Assembly: GCA_902812455.1 (NCBI GenBank)
Contig: CADDZH010000008.1
Span: forward strand, 17,552-81,551
Origin: Chloroflexota bacterium
GTDB taxonomy: Bacteria; Chloroflexota; Ktedonobacteria; Ktedonobacterales; Ktedonobacteraceae
DNA: 64,000 nucleotides
Direction: 5' to 3'
The notes beneath the pieces were generated by a model. The model ran no database searches, was not told the origin of the DNA, and saw only the letters and a program-made list of their open reading frames with translations. Positions 51,515-61,090 of the stretch are shown piece after piece. Made by a program: the position numbers and the translations under genes. Every line of letters starts with the position of its first letter. Positions within the stretch are counted from its first letter, which is position 1.

Positions 51515-53065
51515 ATGCCTCAGCGAAGCGTTATCGAGGCTCCCAATCCTCTGCGAGAGGGCTTGCGCATAAAACAAAGCCCTGAACCATGTGCTATGGT
51601 GATCTTTGGGGCGACAGGCGATCTGACACATCGCAAGCTCCTTCCAGCGCTCTATAACCTTGCGCTGGAGCATCCCCTGCCGGCAGGCTTTTCCGTGGTT
51701 GGCTTCGCCCGTCGCCCTTACAACGATGAAGACTTCAGGCTGCAAGCACTCAACTCTATTAATGAGTACTCCCGCCAGAGGCCTGTCAATCCACAAATCT
51801 GGGATAGCTTTGCTTCCGGGCTGTACTACTTGCGATCCGATTTTCATGATCCAGCAGGCTATGAGAAGCTCGGCGACCTGCTCAACAGGCTCGACCACGA
51901 ACGAGGAACAGCAGGCAATCGCATCTTCTACCTTTCAACGCCGCCCAGTCAGTATCCTGAAATTATCCACCAGCTCGGCGCAGCAGGCTTGAATAAAAGC
52001 CGCCGGGGATGGACACGCATCATCATCGAAAAACCCTTCGGGCATGACCTGGCATCCGCTCGCGAGCTGAACCGCCAGGTAGCAAAAGTCTTCCGCGAAG
52101 AGCAGGTTTATCGTATCGACCACTACCTGGGCAAAGAAACAGTGCAGAATATCCTCGTCTTTCGCCTGGCAAATGGCATTTTCGAGCCCATCTGGAGCCG
52201 GCAATATATTGACCACGTCCAGATTACCGTCGCCGAGAATCTTGGCCTGGAGGGCCGTGGTGGCTATTATGAGGAATCAGGGGCTATTCGCGACATGGTG
52301 CAGAACCATATGCTCCAACTGCTGACGCTGGTCGCGATGGAGCCGCCGATTGCCTTCGATGCTACCCCGGTGCATGATGAAAAGGTGAAAGTCCTGCACG
52401 CCTTGCAACCTTTGATCGGCAGAGATGTGATCACATACACGGTACGTGCTCAGTATGGGCCGGGCTGGATTGCTGGGCGCCCTGTCCCTGGCTATACCGA
52501 AGAACCCGGCGTCTCGCCTAACTCAACCACCGAGACCTACGTGGCCATGAAGATTTTCATTGACAACTGGCGCTGGGCCGGTGTACCATTCTACCTGCGC
52601 ACCGGCAAACGCTTACCCAAGCGCGTCACCGAAATCGCCATCCAGTTCAAGCAGGCGCCGCTCATGTTGTTTAAGAACAGCGAGGCGCATGGTCAGGTTG
52701 AGCCAAATGTGCTCGTCTTGCGTATCCAACCAGACGAGGGCATCTCACTGAAATTTGGGGCCAAGGTTCCCGGCACAGAGATGCAGATTCGCTCTGTCAA
52801 TATGGATTTCTTCTATGGCTCTTCTTTCACGCGCCAGCAGCCTGAGGCATACGAGCGATTGCTATTGGACTGCATGATGGGCGACTCTACATTGTTTACG
52901 CGGCGAGACGAGGTAGAGGCAGCATGGGCCTTCGTTCAAGGTATTCTTGATGAATGGCAGAACGAGCCGCGTGAGACCATTCTGACTTACGAAGCTGGCT
53001 CATGGGGGCCACAAGCAGCCGATGAATTGCTCTGGCACGATGGTCGCCGCTGGCGGCGCCCTTAG
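51515..53065 (+). CDS. zwf: Glucose-6-phosphate 1-dehydrogenase (NADP)
   Basis: A 516-residue G6PDH that oxidises glucose 6-phosphate with NAD(P). The nucleotide-binding start is VIFGATGDLTHRKLLPAL, and the active-site signature RIDHYLGKE lies at about 200-208. The C-terminal domain includes YLRTGKRLPKRVTEIAIQFK. It is followed by opcA, whose product assembles or activates Zwf in Actinobacteria and Cyanobacteria. The same window also encodes an F420-dependent enzyme for the same step. A weak AGGAG site precedes the ATG. Confidence 0.97.
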   Translation: MPQRSVIEAPNPLREGLRIKQSPEPCAMVIFGATGDLTHRKLLPALYNLALEHPLPAGFSVVGFARRPYNDEDFRLQALNSINEYSRQRPVNPQIWDSFASGLYYLRSDFHDPAGYEKLGDLLNRLDHERGTAGNRIFYLSTPPSQYPEIIHQLGAAGLNKSRRGWTRIIIEKPFGHDLASARELNRQVAKVFREEQVYRIDHYLGKETVQNILVFRLANGIFEPIWSRQYIDHVQITVAENLGLEGRGGYYEESGAIRDMVQNHMLQLLTLVAMEPPIAFDATPVHDEKVKVLHALQPLIGRDVITYTVRAQYGPGWIAGRPVPGYTEEPGVSPNSTTETYVAMKIFIDNWRWAGVPFYLRTGKRLPKRVTEIAIQFKQAPLMLFKNSEAHGQVEPNVLVLRIQPDEGISLKFGAKVPGTEMQIRSVNMDFFYGSSFTRQQPEAYERLLLDCMMGDSTLFTRRDEVEAAWAFVQGILDEWQNEPRETILTYEAGSWGPQAADELLWHDGRRWRRP

Positions 53066-53235
53066 CCACAGCTAGCGGGAACATAGGGCTTCCCTCATCG
53101 ATCATGATCTTTGCTAGAAAGCTTCCGTATGATATACATAGAGAAGAACAACAAGATCAAATTGTGTAGAGGCCACGGGACAACGTCGTTCCAGGGTACG
53201 AACAATGCAACTCTTGATGATAAGGGGATACACAT

Positions 53236-54522
53236 ATGACTAAGGAGGCCACCAGCAATTTAGGTGAGCGCTCACCATGGGCAGGCAAACTAGTACGGCT
53301 GGAGCAGGTTGAGGAAGAGCTTGTCTTCCTCTGGCAAATGTCCGCCGATAACATGCGCACCGGGCAGAACATTGACGTTCGCACCAGTGTGCTTAATCTC
53401 GTTATCTGCGCTCCAGATATCGAATCGGCCCGCCGCGCCAGCGCTATGCTGCGCGAGCTATCAAGCACTCATCTTGGGCGCGTGATCGTGATGATCATTG
53501 ATGATCGCACTGATTTACCCCCTGCCGTCTCGTCGTGGGTGACGCTGCGCTGCTTTTCGGTTATCTCCGACCTCATGCGGCACTGTTTCGAGCAAATCAC
53601 CGTGCTGGTAACAGGCTCCGCTATCAGTTCTAGCGCTTACATCTTACAGCCATTGCTCAAACCAGACCTGCCGGTCTATCTCTGGTGGCTGGGCGATCCA
53701 CCTGCCAATCCCGCTTCTTTTTTCAATGATCTGATCGAGCTTAGTACCAGGGTCATCGTTGACTCCACCAGCTTTTTCAACCCTGAACAAGATATTCTGG
53801 CGCTCGCTTCCTTGAGTCAGGCCTTCCCCGATAGCGCTATCAGCGATCTGAACTGGGGACGCATCACACCCTGGCGGGAGCTGGTGGCGCAATTCTTCGA
53901 TGTCATGGATTACCGGCCTTACCTGGCCGGCGTCAATGCCATCGAAATCGAACACGCAGCCGCGCCTCTGGCCGCACAAACTCTTAACGAGCAAGGTGAA
54001 GTTTCACCCAATCCAGCCCGCGCGCTTCTCCTGGCAGGCTGGCTCAAAGCGGGTCTTGGCTGGTCGATTATCAGCGGCTCTACCATTGCTCAACACGATA
54101 CTGCCAGTGGCACATATCACTGGCAACTGGAGCGAGCTATCAGCCCATACACCACACCTCGTGTCCTTGACTTAGCATCTGGCAACAGAGCAAAACCTAC
54201 CAGCGCTCAGGTGGCCACCATCGATATCCGCCCGCAAGTACTCTCAGATATGCGGCCCGGCTCGCTCTCTCTCGTGCGCCTGACCAGCGCTGTCGAGGGC
54301 AGGCAGGCAACGTTCACCATTAGCCGCGAAAGCGATCCGAACTACGTCCTTACCTCGGTTGAACTTTCGCATGAGACCCGTCCCCAGAGAACGGTTCGGC
54401 TGGCCGCAACACGTAAAGAGAGCGAGTTATTTAACGAGGAACTGGAAATCACAGGCCACGATCACTTATTTGAACAAGCCTTGCAAGAAATAGCCGGGTT
54501 ACTTGATGTGGCAAGAAGTTAA
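53236..54522 (+). CDS. opcA: OpcA-like glucose-6-phosphate dehydrogenase assembly protein
   Basis: A 428-residue OpcA homolog. Typical segments are RTSVLNLVICAPDIESARRA, LLKPDLPVYLWWLGDPPANP, and FFNDLIELSTRVIVDS. It binds or activates Zwf through redox-sensitive or allosteric contacts in other bacteria. It lies 170 bases after zwf and 15 before the lactonase gene, the usual order. AAGGAGG sits near the start. Confidence 0.9.
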   Translation: MTKEATSNLGERSPWAGKLVRLEQVEEELVFLWQMSADNMRTGQNIDVRTSVLNLVICAPDIESARRASAMLRELSSTHLGRVIVMIIDDRTDLPPAVSSWVTLRCFSVISDLMRHCFEQITVLVTGSAISSSAYILQPLLKPDLPVYLWWLGDPPANPASFFNDLIELSTRVIVDSTSFFNPEQDILALASLSQAFPDSAISDLNWGRITPWRELVAQFFDVMDYRPYLAGVNAIEIEHAAAPLAAQTLNEQGEVSPNPARALLLAGWLKAGLGWSIISGSTIAQHDTASGTYHWQLERAISPYTTPRVLDLASGNRAKPTSAQVATIDIRPQVLSDMRPGSLSLVRLTSAVEGRQATFTISRESDPNYVLTSVELSHETRPQRTVRLAATRKESELFNEELEITGHDHLFEQALQEIAGLLDVARS

Positions 54523-54537
54523 CAGAGGAGTACTAGC

Positions 54538-55275
54538 ATGTCTATCAATATCTTCCCTGACAACGATACGCTGAGTCACAAGGCGGCACAGTTCATCGCG
54601 CGTCTCGCACAGGCCTCTATCGTGACGCATGGACGTTTCACCTTTGCGCTCTCTGGCGGCTCATCGCCCAGGATGCTCTACAGCCTCCTGGGCGATCCAC
54701 CCTATCGCGACCAGATCGATTGGACCTTAGTCGAAATATTCTGGTCGGATGAGCGCTGCGTCCCACTGGATAGCAACGAGAGCAACTATCGCATGGCCCA
54801 TGAACTACTCCTGAGCAAAATACCCATTCCTGTTGCCCAGGTACACCGCATGCCTGCCGAGCAGCCAGACCCCGCAGCGGCAGCACAAGCCTATGAGCAT
54901 GAAATACGCAGCACGTTTGGCACCAGCGGCATCCCCAGTTTCGATCTCATCCAGCTCGGCATGGGGCCGGAGGGCCATACAGCTTCCCTCTTCCCACACC
55001 AGCCATCCTTACACGAACAGCAAAGGCTGGTCATACCCATAAGCGGGGCCCCCAAACCCCCACCCGATCGCCTGACCTTCACACCCCCTTTATTGAATGC
55101 CGCCCATCACGTCCTCTTCCTGGTCACAGGTAGTGATAAAGCCGATGCCGTCCACGCCGTCCTCGAAGGGGAATATCAACCCGATGAGTATCCTGCCCAG
55201 ATCGTCCATCCTGAACATGGAGAAGTGCTGTGGATGCTCGATAGGGATGCGGCATCAAAATTAACTGAAAAATGA
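54538..55275 (+). CDS. pgl: 6-phosphogluconolactonase
   Basis: A 245-residue lactonase of the NagB/DevB type that hydrolyses 6-phosphogluconolactone. Typical features are FALSGGSSPRMLYSLL, IFWSDERCVPLDSNESNYRMA and GMGPEGHTASLFP. It could serve both the Zwf and the F420 route. GAGGAG precedes the ATG. It is 15 bases from the next gene. Confidence 0.95.
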   Translation: MSINIFPDNDTLSHKAAQFIARLAQASIVTHGRFTFALSGGSSPRMLYSLLGDPPYRDQIDWTLVEIFWSDERCVPLDSNESNYRMAHELLLSKIPIPVAQVHRMPAEQPDPAAAAQAYEHEIRSTFGTSGIPSFDLIQLGMGPEGHTASLFPHQPSLHEQQRLVIPISGAPKPPPDRLTFTPPLLNAAHHVLFLVTGSDKADAVHAVLEGEYQPDEYPAQIVHPEHGEVLWMLDRDAASKLTEK

Positions 55276-55290
55276 GGTGCAGTAAAGCGC

Positions 55291-55959
55291 ATGATTGGAC
55301 TTGTCCCATCTATCCTCTCCGCTGATTTTACCCGCCTGGGCGAGCAGGTACGCGAGGCTGAATCAGCGGGCGCTGACCGCATCCAGATCGACGTTATGGA
55401 CGGCCACTTTGTCCCCAATATTACCATGGGGCCAATGATCGTCGAAGCGGTGCGCCGCAGCACCTCGCTCCCTCTCGAAGCCCACTTGATGATTACTAAC
55501 CCACAACAATATATCGAGCAATTCGCCCAGGCCGGCGCCGATGTCATCATCGTCCACCAGGAGGTCTGCCCACACCTGCACCGCGTCGTCCAGCAGATCA
55601 AAGCTGCCGGAAAACAGGCGGGCGTTGCTCTCAATCCCGCAACGCCTGCCTTTATGCTCCAGGATATCATTTCGCTCATCGACCTCGTGCTGGTCATGAC
55701 CGTGAATCCAGGCTTCGGGGGACAGGATTTTATCCCTGAAACACTGCCCAAGATTTCCTATGTGCGTAAGGTCATTACAGAACACCATCTTCACTGCGAT
55801 CTCGAGGTCGATGGCGGCGTCCACGAAATGACGGCGCCGCAGGTTGTGCGAGCCGGAGCTAATTTACTGGTCGCCGGCTCTGCTGTTTTTAACGAGCAGG
55901 AAAGCGTTGCTCAGGCTATGCAGCGGCTACGACAAGCCATTTCAGGATTGGGAGGTTGA
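55291..55959 (+). CDS. rpe: Ribulose-phosphate 3-epimerase
   Basis: A 222-residue Rpe, a TIM-barrel metal enzyme that interconverts ribulose and xylulose 5-phosphate. PSILSADFTRLGEQV, DVMDGHFVPNITMGP, EAHLMITNP and VMTVNPGFGGQDFI are all present. The TGA stop lies 2 bases before the ATG of the glycoside phosphorylase gene, so that pair is coupled. Confidence 0.97.
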   Translation: MIGLVPSILSADFTRLGEQVREAESAGADRIQIDVMDGHFVPNITMGPMIVEAVRRSTSLPLEAHLMITNPQQYIEQFAQAGADVIIVHQEVCPHLHRVVQQIKAAGKQAGVALNPATPAFMLQDIISLIDLVLVMTVNPGFGGQDFIPETLPKISYVRKVITEHHLHCDLEVDGGVHEMTAPQVVRAGANLLVAGSAVFNEQESVAQAMQRLRQAISGLGG

Positions 55960-55961
55960 CA

Positions 55962-58355
55962 ATGATCGAACATCCAGCATTTCCGGTCGAGGAATGGAGC
56001 GTCCGCGAGAAAGGACTCCATCTTGACACCCTGGCGCAGAGCGAGTCCATTTTCGCCCTCTCCAACGGCCATATTGGACTGCGCGGCAACCTCGATGAGG
56101 GGGAGCCGCACGGCCTTCCCGGCACCTATCTGAACTCCTTCTATGAACTGCGTCCCCTGCCCTACGCCGAGGGGGGATATGCCTACCCCGAGTCCGGGCA
56201 GACCATCATCAATGTCACCAATGGCAAGCTCATCCGCCTGCTCGTTGACGACGAGCCTTTTGATGTTCGCTATGGTCATATCCACAACCACGAGCGAGAA
56301 CTCGACTTGCGCGCCGGGGTGCTGCGCCGCAACGTTCACTGGACATCGCCTGCGGGACGCACAATCAAGGTTTCATCCGTGCGCATGGTCTCCTTTACCC
56401 AGCGGGCCATAGCAGCTATCTGCTACGAGGTCGAGCCGCTCGACGCCTCCGTGCGTGTGGTGGTGCAGTCGGAGCTGGTCGCCAACGAAGCGCTCCCATC
56501 GCAGAGTAAAGATCCCCGCGTGGGTGCCGCCCTTGAATCCCCGTTGGAGAGCGAGGAGCACAAGGCTCAGGACGCGGCTGGACTTCTGATCCATCATACC
56601 AAAGTGAGTGGCTTGCGCATGGGAGCAGCCATGCATCACCACATCGAGGGGCCGGCTGGCCTTCTCATCGAGTCTGGAAGCGATCCCGACGTTGTTCGCG
56701 TCTCCATCGCCGGGCGGCTGAAGCCGGGCGAGCGGCTGCGCATTGTCAAACTCATCGCCTATGGCTGGTCGAGCGTGCGCTCGCGAGATGCCATCCATGA
56801 CCAGGTCGTTGCCGCGCTGACCGCTGCGCAGGTGACCGGCTGGGAGGGCCTGCTCGCCGAACAGCGGGCCTACCTGGACGACTTCTGGGCGTGTGCCAAT
56901 ATCGAGCTGGAAGGCGACCCCGAGGTCCAGCAAGCTGTGCGTTTCGCCCTCTTCCACGTCCTGCAAGCGGGAGCGCGGGCAGAGTCCCGGCCCATCCCGG
57001 CAAAAGGGCTAACCGGCCCCGGCTACGATGGCCACGCCTTCTGGGATGAGGAGATCTTCGTCCTGCCGGTGCTGGCGCTGACCGTGCCCAACGCGGCCGC
57101 CGACGTACTGCGCTGGCGTCACTTGATTCTCCCTAAATCGAAGGACCACGCCCGCGAACTGGGGTTACGCGGCGCTGCTTTCCCCTGGCGCACTATCCGC
57201 GGGGCAGAGTCGTCGGGGTACTGGCCTGCCGGTACCGCTGCCTTCCATATCAATGCCGATATCGCCTACGCCGTATCTTACTACATGCAGGCAACCGGCG
57301 ACACCGCATTCGAGGAGGAAGTGGGCCTCGAGCTGCTCGTCGAGACGGCAAGGCTGTGGAACTCTCTCGGCTACTACAACCCCGACACTGACCAGTTCCG
57401 TATCGACGGCATCACCGGCCCCGATGAGTACAGCGCCATCGTTGACAACAACGTCTACACCAACCTCATGGCCCAGCACAACCTGCGCTGGGCGGCTGAG
57501 GCGGTAAAACGCCATCCTGAGAAGGCACACGCGCTCGGTGTGAACGACGAGGAAGTTGCCGATTGGCGCCGGGCGGCTGAGAAGATGTTCATCCCCTACG
57601 ACGAGCGCCTGGGCGTGACCCCTCAGGATGATGCCTTTACCAAGCACGAGGTATGGGATTTCGCCCATACTGCGCCGGATCAGTACCCACTCTTCCTCCA
57701 CTTCCCCTACTTCGATATCTATCGCAAGCAGGTTGTCAAGCAGGCCGACCTCGTCCTTGCCATGCAGTTGCACAGCGATGCGTTCACATTGGAGCAGAAG
57801 GCGCGCAACTTCGATTATTACGAGCCGCTGACCGTGCGCGACTCCTCGCTATCAGCAAGCACGCAGGCTGTTCTCGCCGCCGAAGTGGGCCAGCTCGAAC
57901 TCGCCTACGACTATCTGGATGAGGCCGCGCTCGTAGACCTGCACGACTTGCATCATAACGTGCAGGATGGTGTCCACATCGCCTCGCTTGCAGGCGCCTG
58001 GACGGCCATAGTTGCCGGCTTTGGTGGCTTGCGCCTGCAAAACGGCTCACTTTACTTCTCACCACGGCTGCCAGATACCCTTGAGCGGCTCGCCTTCCAC
58101 CTCTTCTTCCGCGATCGTCGCCTGCGCATCGAGGTGACTGCAAAAGAAGTGACATACGGCCTGCTGGATGGCGAACCACTTAAGGTTTACCATCATGGCG
58201 ATGAGATCCTGCTGCCTTTGAATGAAGCCATCACCCGGCCCATCCCGTCCATACCTATCAAGGTAGGACCGCGACCCACCCAGCCACCAGGCCGTGAACC
58301 GCTTGCGCGAGAGCCAGGAGAGCGTACCACCAAAACGAAGGCACAGGTGAGCTAA
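55962..58355 (+). CDS. Glycoside hydrolase family 65 protein (trehalose/maltose/kojibiose phosphorylase-like)
   Basis: A 797-residue GH65 enzyme. An N-terminal beta-sandwich (about 10-260) with ESIFALSNGHIGLRGNLDEG is followed by an (alpha/alpha)6 barrel. The general acid is Glu489 in GITGPDEYS; AFHINADIAYAVSYYMQATGD precedes it, and a C-terminal beta domain ends the protein. Members cleave alpha-linked disaccharides with phosphate, giving glucose 1-phosphate. Position right after rpe suggests that it feeds sugar phosphate into the pentose phosphate genes upstream. The ATG at 55962 has GGGAGG 6 bases upstream. Exact disaccharide not known. Confidence 0.9.
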   Translation: MIEHPAFPVEEWSVREKGLHLDTLAQSESIFALSNGHIGLRGNLDEGEPHGLPGTYLNSFYELRPLPYAEGGYAYPESGQTIINVTNGKLIRLLVDDEPFDVRYGHIHNHERELDLRAGVLRRNVHWTSPAGRTIKVSSVRMVSFTQRAIAAICYEVEPLDASVRVVVQSELVANEALPSQSKDPRVGAALESPLESEEHKAQDAAGLLIHHTKVSGLRMGAAMHHHIEGPAGLLIESGSDPDVVRVSIAGRLKPGERLRIVKLIAYGWSSVRSRDAIHDQVVAALTAAQVTGWEGLLAEQRAYLDDFWACANIELEGDPEVQQAVRFALFHVLQAGARAESRPIPAKGLTGPGYDGHAFWDEEIFVLPVLALTVPNAAADVLRWRHLILPKSKDHARELGLRGAAFPWRTIRGAESSGYWPAGTAAFHINADIAYAVSYYMQATGDTAFEEEVGLELLVETARLWNSLGYYNPDTDQFRIDGITGPDEYSAIVDNNVYTNLMAQHNLRWAAEAVKRHPEKAHALGVNDEEVADWRRAAEKMFIPYDERLGVTPQDDAFTKHEVWDFAHTAPDQYPLFLHFPYFDIYRKQVVKQADLVLAMQLHSDAFTLEQKARNFDYYEPLTVRDSSLSASTQAVLAAEVGQLELAYDYLDEAALVDLHDLHHNVQDGVHIASLAGAWTAIVAGFGGLRLQNGSLYFSPRLPDTLERLAFHLFFRDRRLRIEVTAKEVTYGLLDGEPLKVYHHGDEILLPLNEAITRPIPSIPIKVGPRPTQPPGREPLAREPGERTTKTKAQVS

Positions 58356-58374
58356 GTGTGAGAGGAACTCATTG

Positions 58375-59316
58375 ATGCACGATGATATCACCGACATTGC
58401 CGGCATTCGCGTTGGCCACGATACGAACCTTGAGGCCGGCACAGGCTGCACCGTCATTCTCTGCGATACGCCAGCAGTAGGCGGTGTGGATGTGCGCGGA
58501 GGCGCGCCAGCTACTCGCGAGACCGACTTACTTCATCCCATGCGCCTGGTCGCAGAGGTCAACGCTATCCTGCTTACAGGCGGCAGCGCCTTTGGCCTGG
58601 ACGCGGCCAGCGGCGTGATGCGTTACCTGGAAGAGCGCGGAATTGGCTTTGATACCGGCGTAGCGCGAGTGCCAATCGTACCGGCGGCGGCTCTCTTCGA
58701 TCTTGGCCTTGGCTCCGCCAGCGTTCGTCCAGACGCGGCGGCAGGCTACCACGCTTGCGAGCTCGCCACGACAGGCCCTATCGAGCAGGGCAACGTTGGA
58801 GCGGGCACAGGCGCGACTGTGGGCAAAATGGCCGGCCCAATGTTTTCTATGAAAGGTGGGCTTGGCTCCGCCAGTATGTCTATACCCGGGGATACCATAG
58901 TCGGCGCTATCGTTGCTGTGAATGCAGCCGGTGATGTGATCGACCCGCACACCCAGCAGGTGATCGCCGGTACGCGCACTCCACCGGCGGACTTCACCGC
59001 TCCCAATCCTTTTGGCAGTACCACTATCGCCGTCGTCGCCACCAATGCCCCTCTTACGAAAGCCCAGGTGAACAAAGTAGCGCAAATGGCTCATGACGGC
59101 ATAGCCCAGGTCATTCGCCCCGCCCACACCATGTTCGACGGCGACACAGTGTTTGCTCTGGCATTGGCAGCCCCAGAGCAAACAACACCCCCTCCAACAT
59201 CGCCATTACAGGTAAGCATGATCGGTGCCGCAGCCGCCTCCACACTTGCCAGGGCCATCTTAAAAGCCGTGCGCAGCGCCTCTGACCTGCATGGGATTCC
59301 CGCTACCCACCCGTAG
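58375..59316 (+). CDS. P1 (DmpA/S58) family peptidase
   Basis: A 313-residue Ntn-like enzyme of the P1 peptidase family, cleaving N-terminal residues from peptides and beta-peptides. Typical features are GIRVGHDTNLEAGTGCTVI, the glycine-rich LLTGGSAFGLDAASGVM and GATVGKM segment, and GSTTIAVVATNAPL, which contains the self-processing Thr that would become the nucleophile. An AGAGGA site precedes the ATG at 58375. It is the last gene of the series. Confidence 0.88.
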   Translation: MHDDITDIAGIRVGHDTNLEAGTGCTVILCDTPAVGGVDVRGGAPATRETDLLHPMRLVAEVNAILLTGGSAFGLDAASGVMRYLEERGIGFDTGVARVPIVPAAALFDLGLGSASVRPDAAAGYHACELATTGPIEQGNVGAGTGATVGKMAGPMFSMKGGLGSASMSIPGDTIVGAIVAVNAAGDVIDPHTQQVIAGTRTPPADFTAPNPFGSTTIAVVATNAPLTKAQVNKVAQMAHDGIAQVIRPAHTMFDGDTVFALALAAPEQTTPPPTSPLQVSMIGAAAASTLARAILKAVRSASDLHGIPATHP

Positions 59317-59330
59317 GTTCCCGATTGATC

Positions 59331-59366
59331 GTGGAACCCCGATTGATCGCGCCCAGCACCGATTTA
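59331..59366. repeat. Short repeat similar to the element at 19321-19380
   Basis: Two CCGATTGATCG motifs followed by GCCCAGCACCGATTTATCGG, close to GCCCATCACCGATTTA at 19350. It lies between convergent genes and could help termination. Confidence 0.4.
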
Positions 59367-59371
59367 TCGGT

Positions 59372-59791
59372 CTACGATTGTAGTATGATGAACAGTACAA
59401 TACCTCCGCTCACCAGCATAAGAAGCAGGCACACTACAATGATCAGCAAGAAGATATAGGTACGAGGTAAACTCTGCGCCTCTGCCGGCATCCCGCTGGG
59501 ATGCTGGTCAATCAGGCTGGGAAGCTCTCGTTTTGCAGTTAAGGTCTTCAAGCCGCCCGTGGCCAGATCCCAGGAGTGAAAAGCAAAATCAATCACACGG
59601 TCATGCTCAAGCTCTTCAGAGGATTCCATGGCTGGAGCAGGGAATGGCGAGGGCAACGAGTCAGGGGTCGCCGGCGGAACAGAGGCCGGCAAAGGCGTAG
59701 AAGGCCTCGAGGGGATTGGAGGAATGGCATAGGGAGGGCGAGGCTGGAATCGCGGTGATTGAGCATCAGCATCAGGCGTTGGCAATGACAT
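59372..59791 (-). CDS. Unknown proline-rich, C-terminally anchored membrane protein
   Basis: A 139-residue protein with a disordered Pro/Ser/Ala-rich N-terminus (to about 65), a short domain with DRVIDFAFHSWDLATGGLKTLTAKRELPSL, and one C-terminal helix (TYIFLLIIVVCLLLMLVSGGIVLFIIL). GGAG lies 7 bases before the ATG at 59791. No family recognised. Confidence 0.6.
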   Translation of the reverse strand: MSLPTPDADAQSPRFQPRPPYAIPPIPSRPSTPLPASVPPATPDSLPSPFPAPAMESSEELEHDRVIDFAFHSWDLATGGLKTLTAKRELPSLIDQHPSGMPAEAQSLPRTYIFLLIIVVCLLLMLVSGGIVLFIILQS

Positions 59792-59984
59792 AACTCTTCT
59801 CCACCACAGGATCGTGAGAGACCAACTGCATTCTCGCACAACTAACTACTAGGCACGCACTACGAGGCACACACTACGTGGGAACATCTCTACTACTTTA
59901 GTATTCTAGCGAACAAACGCCGGGAATCAAGATGAATAGGACTAATGGATGGATACAAGCTCCCTCGATCATATCCTGTTTGGC

Positions 59985-60593
59985 CTACACATCTGTTAAC
60001 ACCTCCAGCAGAGCTGTAAGAATACGTGCAGTCGCCCCCCAGATACGATAGGGGCCGTAATCGTAAAAGTAGACGGTACGCTTCTGCCCATCGCGTATCC
60101 ATTCCTCTGTATGCAGGATGGAGGGCTCGGCCAGTGCGGCAAGCGGCAAAAGGAGCAGCTCGGAGACTTCGCTGGCCTGCAAGCGCAAGATGCCAGGCCC
60201 TCGCGGTAACCATGCGATGACCGGCACGATCAGGTAGTTGCTCACTACGGTGAATACCGGATTGAGCATGCCAAGCACCTCTACCCTTGCCGGCTCCAGT
60301 CCGATCTCTTCTTGTGCCTCGCGTAGCGCCGTCTTGAGAAGTGAATCATCGCCAGGGTCGAAGCCACCACCTGGAAAGGCAATTTCGCCGCTATGTGTGC
60401 GCAAGCTGGAAGAGCGCCGGATAAACAGAATGTGGGTTTCCCCCTCTCGCTCAAATAGAGCCAGCAGCACAGCCGCTCTGCGCGCCCGCGGCTGCTGGCC
60501 CTCAAGCCTATCTGACAACTGATTGGCGCCTTCAAGCGGCTCGAGCCTGGCGCGAAGCCTTGAAACAACAGCAGTAATATCCTGTATAGCCAT
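59985..60593 (-). CDS. Nudix hydrolase, CoA pyrophosphatase type
   Basis: A 202-residue Nudix enzyme. The UPF0035 signature FIRRSSSLRTHSGEIAFPGG, specific to CoA pyrophosphatases, directly precedes the Nudix box GGGFDPGDDSLLKTALREAQEEIG. It should hydrolyse CoA or acyl-CoA to adenosine 3',5'-bisphosphate and phosphopantetheine, which fits the acyl-CoA and pAp-degrading (NrnA-type) genes in the window. It lies alone, divergent from rpsA. Confidence 0.9.
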   Translation of the reverse strand: MAIQDITAVVSRLRARLEPLEGANQLSDRLEGQQPRARRAAVLLALFEREGETHILFIRRSSSLRTHSGEIAFPGGGFDPGDDSLLKTALREAQEEIGLEPARVEVLGMLNPVFTVVSNYLIVPVIAWLPRGPGILRLQASEVSELLLLPLAALAEPSILHTEEWIRDGQKRTVYFYDYGPYRIWGATARILTALLEVLTDV

Positions 60594-60689
60594 GACCTGA
60601 TTCTAGCACAAGCTACTCCTTGCACTATTGTGATACAATATGAAAAATAAAAAGCATCAGGGAGATTTGCAAAAAGGTCTTGTATCGTC

Positions 60690-60718
60690 TTGCATTCACA
60701 GAAGGCTTTTGGTATAAT
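60690..60718 (+). promoter_or_regulatory. Likely promoter of ribosomal protein S1 gene
   Basis: TTGCAT (60690-60695), 17 bases, then TATAAT (60713-60718). Transcription would begin near 60725, about 365 bases before the S1 start codon. Confidence 0.6.
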
Positions 60719-60724
60719 TAAGGC

Positions 60725-61090
60725 ATCGAGTAGGGGTATGCACTTTTCGAGGCTCTCTTTGCGTTCGTACCAGGGCTTTCTTGTCTGCGAGCATCGTTTC
60801 GTATACAGTTTTGTTTGTAGGATACGTACCGTTAGTTAGAAGAGTTAGAACTACTTTTTTCATCTGAAAAACAAACAGATCGAAACGAGAAGCGATCACC
60901 GCCTGAGCAACCCCTCCCGATAAGCCAAAATCCAGAAATGTACTCCCCGTAGTCTGGCGTGAAGCCCAATACCTTATCTTGCAGAGCGCTAAGACTACGA
61001 CCTCGCATCAAAGCAGAACAGCGGGCCCGGCAGGGCGAGTACAGCGCTGGATAGGCAAAAAAACCGTGTAGTGAAGGGGGTATTTTACCC
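60725..61090 (+). other. Long 5' leader of the S1 gene
   Basis: About 365 bases without a supportable gene. The end has GAAGGGGG about 10 bases before the ATG. Polypyrimidine and A-rich stretches are present; I found no known riboswitch signature. S1 regulates its own translation through the leader in other bacteria. Confidence 0.4.
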
